Below, piece by piece: positions 1 to 5,790 of a stretch of 9,200 bases of DNA. The position numbers and the translations under genes are program-made. Within the stretch, counting starts at the first letter, position 1, and every line of letters starts with the position of its first letter. The notes beneath the pieces were generated by a model. It was not told the DNA's origin. It made no database searches and saw only the letters and a program-made list of their open reading frames with translations. The DNA comes from DRWZ01 sp964601505 (GTDB taxonomy: Bacteria > Calescibacteriota > Calescibacteriia > Calescibacteriales > Calescibacteriaceae). Where the stretch lies: contig CAZRNR010000069.1 in NCBI GenBank assembly GCA_964601505.1, positions 1-9,200 on the forward strand, written 5' to 3'.

Positions 1-434
1 AATGATTCTTTTAGAGCTTTTTCTTCATCTCTTACTACTGCTTGTCTGAGTTGTTTTGATTTTTCATAGTGTTTAAGTGCATCTTTTATTATCCGCATAA
101 CTTCATCTACATTAAATGGTTTGGTAAGGCAAGTGTATGCGCCAGATTTTATAGCATCTCTAAAAGCTTCAGCGGAAGGATACCCTGTTATGAGAACTAT
201 TTGCGCATAGTGTTTCAGATGGTTTTTAGCTCTTTTTATAAATTCAAGACCAGATATCCCTGGTAAATTTTTATCAAGAAGAACAACCTTTATATCTTGA
301 TCTTTTTCAAGTTTTGAAAGTCCTTCTTCACCTGTCCTGGCATAATCTGTAGTATATCCGTCCATTTCACATATCTCTTTGAGAACTTCTGCGATATCTT
401 TTTCATCATCTACTATAAGTATCTTGTCACTCAT
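1..434 (-). CDS. Response regulator, receiver domain (partial, 3' end beyond the window)
   Basis: This is the first 144 residues of a CheY-like receiver, reading off the left window edge with no stop. The acidic pair is D9/D10, the phospho-acceptor is D54 (motif LLDKNLPGISG), the switch Thr is T83 (VLITGY) and the conserved Lys is K105 (LTKPF), so a complete, phosphorylatable receiver is visible. From about residue 117 a charged helix continues (KHYEKSKQLRQ and onward). It could be a linker to an output domain or the tail of a single-domain protein, and this window cannot decide. The ATG overlaps the 3' end of the upstream kinase gene by 8 bases and has a good Shine-Dalgarno (GAGG, six bases upstream). 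By position it is the likely partner of the soluble kinase at 1182-427. It is the only receiver here with an intact acceptor Asp. The family is certain; the output is unknown. Confidence 0.93.
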   Translation of the reverse strand, partial: MSDKILIVDDEKDIAEVLKEICEMDGYTTDYARTGEEGLSKLEKDQDIKVVLLDKNLPGISGLEFIKRAKNHLKHYAQIVLITGYPSAEAFRDAIKSGAYTCLTKPFNVDEVMRIIKDALKHYEKSKQLRQAVVRDEEKALKES

Positions 435-1182
435 TTTTTTCCTCGTCTGTTATTTCTATCTCAAATATAGTTTTTACTTCTGGTACATTAAGCATATTCT
501 GAATTTTTTGCGTATTTTGGACATATCTTATTTTTGCTTTATGTGCATCTAATATTTTTTTTGTGATGATAAGTCCGAGTCCAGTTCCATGATCCTTTGT
601 GGTAAAGGAAGTATTAAACATTTTTGAAACAATGTTTTTTGGAACACCGGTTCCAGAGTCAAAGATCCATATGTAAGTTTTGCCATTGATGTTCCTTGAT
701 GCTATTCCTATAATTTTTTTGTCTGATTGATCAATGGCATCTATTGCATTTGAAAGTAGATTTACAAGAGCCTGTCTAAACATTATTCTATTCACCAAGA
801 TGGTTGAATCAGAGATGTCTTTTATAATGTTTATATCACTTTTTATTTTGTGCGATACTCCTGTTAAAGCCTGATCTACAAGTTCAGATAATTTTATTTC
901 TCTTCTTTCTAACTCTCCATATTTGTAGAATTGTCTGAATTCTTCTATTAGTTCCTCTATTGAGTTTATTTGCTCAAGGATTTTTTTCAATCTAACTTTA
1001 GTTTTCTCTTCTGATGACTCATTGTTAGCAAGTTGAGCCTGTGCTTTTATGATAGAAAGATAACCCCTTATATCGTGTATCACAGACGGAACCATAAGTC
1101 CAACTTCTATAACATTTGATAGGTCTTTTATTTTCTTGTTCTGTTTTTTCACTCTTTTTGCTAATTTTTTTTCTTTTTTCAT
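427..1182 (-). CDS. Soluble histidine kinase without sensor domain
   Basis: A short cytosolic kinase of 251 residues that would autophosphorylate and pass phosphate to a receiver. After a Lys-rich, coiled-coil-like start (1-25) comes the phospho-acceptor helix with H36 (VIHDIRGYL). It continues as a dimerisation helical hairpin to about residue 90. The HATPase_c domain follows, with N box NLLSNAIDA (N145), G1 box DSGTGVP (D175, G177, G179), F box MFNTSFTTK and G2 box GTGLGL (199-204). No membrane segment, PAS, GAF or HAMP domain is present, so input must come from a partner protein. Residues after the His read D-I-R-G, so the N/T of the usual E/D-x-x-N/T phosphatase motif is missing. The start overlaps the EAL gene stop (ATGA) and has AAGGTG eight bases upstream; the end overlaps the response regulator start. 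The three genes are therefore very likely co-transcribed. Confidence 0.93.
   Translation of the reverse strand: MKKEKKLAKRVKKQNKKIKDLSNVIEVGLMVPSVIHDIRGYLSIIKAQAQLANNESSEEKTKVRLKKILEQINSIEELIEEFRQFYKYGELERREIKLSELVDQALTGVSHKIKSDINIIKDISDSTILVNRIMFRQALVNLLSNAIDAIDQSDKKIIGIASRNINGKTYIWIFDSGTGVPKNIVSKMFNTSFTTKDHGTGLGLIITKKILDAHKAKIRYVQNTQKIQNMLNVPEVKTIFEIEITDEEKNE
441..444 (-). promoter_or_regulatory. Shine-Dalgarno site fixing the response regulator start
   Basis: On the minus strand GAGG is followed by six A residues and then ATG at 434. This supports the start of the truncated receiver gene inside the end of the kinase gene, and suggests translational coupling between the two. Confidence 0.75.
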
Positions 1183-2765
1183 TTTTTTATCACCTTTTTA
1201 TTTTCTTTACCAAGAATTTCTTCTTCGCTCATTGGAGGACCAAGTAAGAAGCCTTGACCAAAATCGCTTCTTGATTCCTTGAAAAATTTCAGCTGTTCGT
1301 TTTTCTCTATACCTTCTACGATTACTAACTTTCCGATATCGTGGCAGAATTTTATTATAGCAGAAACAAATTTGTTTTCTTCTTTTGATTCAGGTATATG
1401 TTTCGTAAGTTCATGATCTAACTTAACTATATCAATTGGCATAGACTTCAAAAATCTAAAAGTATTATATTTTGTCCCGAAGTCGTCAATTGTTATGGAT
1501 ACACCTAATTCCCTTATTTTTTCTATGTCCTCTTTTTTATCTTCATCAATTTGTGAATCTTCTGTTATTTCAAGGATTATGGAATTTGGTGAAGTGTGGG
1601 TGTATTTAAGTGCATCTTCTATTATTCTTGGTAGATTAGTAGAACTTATGAATTTCGGAGATACATTAATAGATATTTTCCTGCCCTGTTTTTCTAATTT
1701 TTTTGCCTGCTTTATAGCTTTATAGATCACCCACTCTTCTACAAATTTTAGAATCTTAAGGTCATCAGCTATCTGTAATATTTTTGGTATATCAAAATAT
1801 CTGATTTCAGCATGCTTTACGCGGAGTAATTCTTCATATCCAAATATTTCTTGATTCTTCATATTGAATATAGGCTGATAGTGTAAAGTGAAGAAATCTT
1901 CAATGTTTTCTGTTTTGATCTTTTGAAGTTTCTCTATAAGTTTGTCTAATCTTTCCAGTTCTTCGGAAATTTCTCTGTTGTAAAATAACAGAATCTTGTT
2001 TTCATTTTTCGCTTTTCTCAGAGCTGTTTCAGAATTTTTTATGATATCGTATATCTGGTCTGAATCATGAGGATATATACTCGCACCAGCATTTAACTCA
2101 ATGTTTAAAGATTGAAGATTATTCTGTATCCTATTTATTATTTTCTCCACTGATATTATTTCTTCTGTTGCAAGAGCAAATTTATTTTCTTCAATATGAG
2201 CTAATACATCTGTAGATTTTATGTTTTCTAGTATAATATCTGAAACTTTTTGTAGTATATCAGTTTTTCTTGTTTTGGTTGGTATTCTGTGATTTATCTC
2301 CATAGCGACTACGGTCAAATCTTTATCTGTCATGTCTCTAAGTTTTTTTATAAATCCATCAAAATTTAGTAGCCCAGTTGTTTGACTATATTCCTTGATG
2401 TATCTTATATTCAAATTGTGTAGCTTCTTTTCCCTTGACCATAGTATTTCCCTATATAATACTGATGGTAGCCGATATATTTCATCTTTTGTTATCCAAT
2501 CCCTTACATTTAGTTCCCTGAATGAATTGAAAATTGTTTCTGGATCTTTAGTGTCTGAAAAAACGATTATTGGAGTATTTTCTGATGTGATTCTTGTTAG
2601 ATTTTTACCATTTATAATGATTGCATCGTATTTTTGAGAAGCAGATATGTAATCCGCCGATGGTAATATTTCTGTCTCTATTTCGTAGAAATCTTCTACA
2701 GCCTTCTTTATGTCATAAATAACTTCTGGATACAAATTGAGGAAAGCTATACGCAACCGCCTCAT
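1179..2765 (-). CDS. EAL-type c-di-GMP phosphodiesterase with degenerate receiver-like and GGDEF domains
   Basis: Predicted to hydrolyse c-di-GMP to pGpG in the cytosol. Residues 1-110 look like a receiver fold without phosphorylation chemistry: the acidic pair is N10/L11 and the acceptor position is N52 (DAIIIN), while S70 and K93 are kept. Residues 127-265 are a GGDEF-like domain (TTGLLN start) whose signature is EENKF at 192-196, so cyclase activity is not expected; K183-x-x-D186 sits where the RxxD inhibitory site would be. Residues 290-515 are an EAL domain with the expected catalytic set: E311 (YEELLR), N367 (NVSP), E399 (EITED), D427/D428 (DDFGT), K448, E484/E487 (VEGIE) and Q504 (FGQGF). 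The start has a TAAGGG Shine-Dalgarno at seven bases. It is the first gene of a run in which the kinase start overlaps its stop by four bases. Activity as a phosphodiesterase is likely but untested. Confidence 0.9.
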   Translation of the reverse strand: MRRLRIAFLNLYPEVIYDIKKAVEDFYEIETEILPSADYISASQKYDAIIINGKNLTRITSENTPIIVFSDTKDPETIFNSFRELNVRDWITKDEIYRLPSVLYREILWSREKKLHNLNIRYIKEYSQTTGLLNFDGFIKKLRDMTDKDLTVVAMEINHRIPTKTRKTDILQKVSDIILENIKSTDVLAHIEENKFALATEEIISVEKIINRIQNNLQSLNIELNAGASIYPHDSDQIYDIIKNSETALRKAKNENKILLFYNREISEELERLDKLIEKLQKIKTENIEDFFTLHYQPIFNMKNQEIFGYEELLRVKHAEIRYFDIPKILQIADDLKILKFVEEWVIYKAIKQAKKLEKQGRKISINVSPKFISSTNLPRIIEDALKYTHTSPNSIILEITEDSQIDEDKKEDIEKIRELGVSITIDDFGTKYNTFRFLKSMPIDIVKLDHELTKHIPESKEENKFVSAIIKFCHDIGKLVIVEGIEKNEQLKFFKESRSDFGQGFLLGPPMSEEEILGKENKKVIKK

Positions 2766-2767
2766 CC

Positions 2768-2915
2768 TTTATCCCTTATAGATAAATAAAAAATAATCAT
2801 TTTATTCTTCTTTGGTGATGATATTGTGATAATGATATATTATTTTAGAATCTCGGCAAAACGATTTCCAATTAGAAATTACACTATTGATAAGCAGATA
2901 CTGTTAAGGGATAAA
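2768..2915. repeat. 11-base inverted repeat, one arm covering the EAL gene ribosome binding site
   Basis: TTTATCCCTTA at 2768-2778 and TAAGGGATAAA at 2905-2915 are exact reverse complements, 126 bases apart. In minus-strand RNA the downstream arm contains the Shine-Dalgarno of the EAL gene. RNA starting above 2915 could therefore fold to hide it; RNA starting between the arms could not. The repeat is directly visible; any regulatory role is inferred. Confidence 0.5.
2832..2871 (-). promoter_or_regulatory. Candidate sigma-70-type promoter(s) for the EAL-kinase-regulator run
   Basis: Two overlapping candidates can be read on the minus strand. One has TTGCCG (2859-2854), 16 bases, then TATCAT (2837-2832). 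The other has TTGGAA (2871-2866), 18 bases, then TAAAAT (2847-2842). Each matches the -35 consensus at four of six positions and the -10 consensus at five of six. Such matches are common in AT-rich spacers, so this is only the most plausible place for initiation in the 228-base gap (2766-2993). No hairpin-plus-T-run terminator for the upstream gene was seen in that gap. Confidence 0.3.
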
Positions 2916-2993
2916 TAGTATAAGACTTGATTTATGAGTTAGATTTCTATGGATGGATTTAGGATACGAAGGATAATTTTGTTTAGAGAAAAT

Positions 2994-4958
2994 CTATAGT
3001 TCAAAGATGTATCCTATGGTAATCATCAATCTTTCAAATGTGTTTTCTGTTATTATGAAATTTTTTTGTAATTCGTTCCGAGGAATGAAGAACGAAGTAT
3101 TCAATGATATTTTTTCTAAAATTGTGTAGCTTATTCTGATTCCGGGTATAAATGTTAGCAAGGTTTCAGATATATCCTGAAAACTTATTAGGTATATTAA
3201 GAAAGCTCCTCCAGCACCTATTCTCAATCCTTTAAATATGTTCAAGGAAATGGTAATTATATCATAGATAGATTTAAAATCTACTCCTTGAATTTTTGTC
3301 TGGAAATATCCGGGTGATGTATCTAAGAATACATATCTTCCTCCGAGCAATCTTGCATAAGAAAGCTGGATTTGTGCAGTTGGAATAATTGATTTGATGT
3401 TGCTCAATAGACCAAAATTAGGAGATATTTGAAAAAGGGATTTTTTAGCGAGTATGGATATATTAAGGCTCTCGGAAAGGTTTTCATATCTAAATTTTAT
3501 TGAAGTTTTGGTGTTTGTCATTGATTTTGCAGTATATGTAAATCTATGTATCCCCCTCTCCTGATTCTCTATATGGATTTTCCCATAATCTGCACTTGCA
3601 TATATTTCGGAACTCATAAATTCCTGAGGTATGGTGTTTTCAGCTCTATCCTGTAAGAAAGCTTGTATATTTAGTTTATCTTTTCCGTCTCCGTAGATAT
3701 AATCTCTTTCGGTTTTTGCTACTATTTTTACAGGAGGACCAGGAAGTAAAGTGAATTCTGCCTCATACTTTAAAAATTCATAGGAGAAGGATATTTTAAG
3801 TTTATCTTTTAACCTTTTTTTCACTAAGACAATAATCTTCTCGTTAGAGCTTTTTATTTCTATAGCTCGGTCATCGTAATTGTGCTCTATATTCACATTC
3901 TGATTGATTTCTCTGCGGTATATATCTGTTATCTTGATAAGGAATGAGATTTCAGATGTTCCATCAGCATATATTTCTTTCTTCTCTCTGTCATACTCTA
4001 CATTGAGTAAAGCTGGGAAGTTCCTCTTGAGTATTTTGAATTCCTTCCCCGCAATTTTTATGGAATGCTCACCAGGATCTACGGGAAAGAATGAGTATAT
4101 ATGTGTTGATTGTCTTTTTAATCCTTTTATCTGCTGATTACTGAATACTATGATACCATTTTCAGTTTGAATGACATCAAGAAAATCAGTGTTTGTCTTT
4201 GGAAATTCTAAATATATTTTTTCTTTTGTTATATTACCAGCTTTATCTTTCAGTTCAAGGTTTATAAATTCATCTTCTGGAAAAACTTTTATTTTTAACT
4301 TGAATTTACCCTGATTATCTGATATAGTAGAGATATTTTCAAAATTTGTCGTTGCCTTTATTCTTGTGAAAGGTTCTGTTTCTGACTTTATTTCAAGAAG
4401 ATACGGAATAGATACATAAAGGTAAGCTAATTTTTGATCAAATTTTAAGGTTATAATATCTTTATAGGGATAGTTGAACTTCCTTTGATATATAATTGTT
4501 ATTTTCTCTTCTTCCAAACTCTGTATTGTTATTGATTTACTATATATGGCTGATACTGTATATTTTTCTCTTTCAGGTGGTAGCTTTCCATTTTTGAAGT
4601 AAGCTTTAATTTCTAATATATCGTTATCTTTTAGATCTACATCTATCTTTTTAGGTCTTATTTCTTTAAAGCAGTAGTAGTTTATATCTATTTCCTTTCT
4701 AATTTCATTTTCTCCATCTTTGAAACTGAATGTTATTGATGTAGCTCTTTCGGGCTTACTTATTTTCAATGTTCCTTCATCTAATTTTTCATGTTCTATG
4801 TCTGCTGAAAAGTCCTTACAATTGTGTTTGAAACCATCTTTGAGACAGAAAGCATATGCTTGTATTTCTTCAAAGCATGTGAAATCTCTTTGGGTCATAA
4901 GTATTGAGTATTGTGGATGAGTAGTTCCAATAAAAATAGAGATGAGAAATCCAAACAC
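2994..4958 (-). CDS. Predicted outer-membrane/surface protein: Ig-like repeats with C-terminal beta-barrel-like domain
   Basis: No named family is recognised; the description is structural. The 654-residue protein opens with a short hydrophobic segment (2-12, LISIFIG core) that looks like an export signal, although it lacks basic residues. The mature N-terminus carries four cysteines (C28, C38, C47, C96), possible disulfides. A long strand-rich, Lys/Glu-rich region follows. At about 313-504 are two invasin-type (Big_1-like) Ig repeats, marked by IYADGTSEISF and IYGDGKDKLNI, the second opening with PGPPVKIVA. Residues 505-654 alternate hydrophobic and polar residues in short strands rich in Gly and aromatics and end in ITIGYIFEL. 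This resembles a small outer-membrane barrel of about eight strands. The start is GTG, one base after the upstream stop and without a Shine-Dalgarno, so expression probably depends on coupling. It is the third gene of a kinase/FecR-like run. Gene reality is strong; location is moderately supported. Confidence 0.75.
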   Translation of the reverse strand: MFGFLISIFIGTTHPQYSILMTQRDFTCFEEIQAYAFCLKDGFKHNCKDFSADIEHEKLDEGTLKISKPERATSITFSFKDGENEIRKEIDINYYCFKEIRPKKIDVDLKDNDILEIKAYFKNGKLPPEREKYTVSAIYSKSITIQSLEEEKITIIYQRKFNYPYKDIITLKFDQKLAYLYVSIPYLLEIKSETEPFTRIKATTNFENISTISDNQGKFKLKIKVFPEDEFINLELKDKAGNITKEKIYLEFPKTNTDFLDVIQTENGIIVFSNQQIKGLKRQSTHIYSFFPVDPGEHSIKIAGKEFKILKRNFPALLNVEYDREKKEIYADGTSEISFLIKITDIYRREINQNVNIEHNYDDRAIEIKSSNEKIIVLVKKRLKDKLKISFSYEFLKYEAEFTLLPGPPVKIVAKTERDYIYGDGKDKLNIQAFLQDRAENTIPQEFMSSEIYASADYGKIHIENQERGIHRFTYTAKSMTNTKTSIKFRYENLSESLNISILAKKSLFQISPNFGLLSNIKSIIPTAQIQLSYARLLGGRYVFLDTSPGYFQTKIQGVDFKSIYDIITISLNIFKGLRIGAGGAFLIYLISFQDISETLLTFIPGIRISYTILEKISLNTSFFIPRNELQKNFIITENTFERLMITIGYIFEL

Positions 4959-4959
4959 C

Positions 4960-5790
4960 TTATTGAAATTTTATCTTTTTGGGTATCTTGACTTCTGGTG
5001 GTTTTGTATCAACATAAACAATTTCTGATCTTGTATCTATTATTTTTCCTGAACTATCTAAACCAGTTATATCTATTTTGTTTTCTCCTTCATTTAGATA
5101 GATCACTGTCTCAACCTTCCCACTTTTTGGAATTTGAACTATGTTCCCGATTCTTACCTCATCTATGTTCTCTATCTCAACCTCAATCTTAGCTTTTCTT
5201 GTTTTCAAAAATTTTATACCATCTCTTTCTTCAGCGTCTTTTATTGACACTCTAACGATTCTGGGAAAAACTTCTTCAGTGGATTGTTCTCCAGGATACT
5301 TCTGTGGTTCATCTGATTTTGTAAGTTCTGTTTTTTCTTGAATTTTTTCACTTTCTTTTAATTCTTTTTCAGGAGTTTTTACATCAGGAGTTTTTACATT
5401 TATAATTTGTTTCTCCTTCTCTTCTTCACCTTCCTTTGATACTATTAGAGTTCCTTTTTCAACGATGAATTCGCCCTTTTGGGAGATGGAAAATTCTGCA
5501 TCATCGTCTTCTGATCTTATGATTTTGTCTCCAATTCTCATCTCGGTTCCTTTCTTTACCCTTATTGTTGCATTTGATATATCTACTCCAGCTTTTAGGG
5601 GTATCCATATGCCATTTACGAATATTTCAACTTCACCAATAACATAGCTTACATTTTGCTCCTGTGGAAAGATATATGAATATATCTTCAGTGAAGAAAT
5701 CAAAGATATGGCTAAGGCTAAAAAAAGTATAACAAACCTCTTTTTATCTATTTTTATTTCAACTAAATTCCTTTTTTTCATTTCTCCCAT
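4960..5790 (-). CDS. Membrane-anchored periplasmic protein with FecR-like and Ig-like domains
   Basis: A 276-residue protein with 18 mostly charged N-terminal residues and a membrane segment or uncleaved signal at about 19-41. A FecR-like domain follows at about 47-118: it opens with VIGEVEIFVNGIWIPLKAG and carries the VKKGTEMRIGD step typical of the family. Residues 119-173 are a charged Pro/Lys/Glu linker with a VKTP duplication. An Ig-like beta domain lies at about 177-262, ending in VDTKPPEV, a phrase usually found at the junction between tandem Ig-like domains. Classical FecR proteins have a longer cytosolic part that binds a sigma factor; here it is too short, so sigma control is unlikely. 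A structural or signal-relay role in the periplasm is more plausible. The ATG shares one base with the stop of the upstream kinase (TAATG). A second in-frame ATG three codons in is an alternative start; neither has a well-spaced Shine-Dalgarno. Confidence 0.75.
   Translation of the reverse strand: MGEMKKRNLVEIKIDKKRFVILFLALAISLISSLKIYSYIFPQEQNVSYVIGEVEIFVNGIWIPLKAGVDISNATIRVKKGTEMRIGDKIIRSEDDDAEFSISQKGEFIVEKGTLIVSKEGEEEKEKQIINVKTPDVKTPEKELKESEKIQEKTELTKSDEPQKYPGEQSTEEVFPRIVRVSIKDAEERDGIKFLKTRKAKIEVEIENIDEVRIGNIVQIPKSGKVETVIYLNEGENKIDITGLDSSGKIIDTRSEIVYVDTKPPEVKIPKKIKFQ
5369..5398. repeat. Perfect 15-base tandem duplication inside the FecR-like gene
   Basis: TCAGGAGTTTTTACA occurs twice back to back (5369-5383 and 5384-5398). 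On the coding strand it gives VKTPD followed by VKTPE in the periplasmic linker. Being 15 bases long it keeps the frame, so copy number could change linker length without breaking the gene. Confidence 0.85.

Noticed and set aside
69..266. Plus-strand open frame of 65 codons
   Set aside because: It is antisense to the receiver domain, whose phosphorylation motifs are all in place on the minus strand.
2167..2193. Active diguanylate cyclase in the EAL protein
   Set aside because: The signature aligns to EENKF, so both glycines and the D/E residues needed for GTP and metal binding are missing.
2940..2996. TAGATTT/AAATCTA inverted repeat as a terminator of the Ig/barrel gene
   Set aside because: It is a 7-base A/T-rich stem with a loop of over 40 bases and no following T-run; too weak to call.
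4960..5790. Classical FecR anti-sigma control
   Set aside because: Only about 18 residues precede the membrane segment, no sigma factor gene is present, and no TonB-dependent receptor features (plug, TonB box) are seen in the neighbouring protein.
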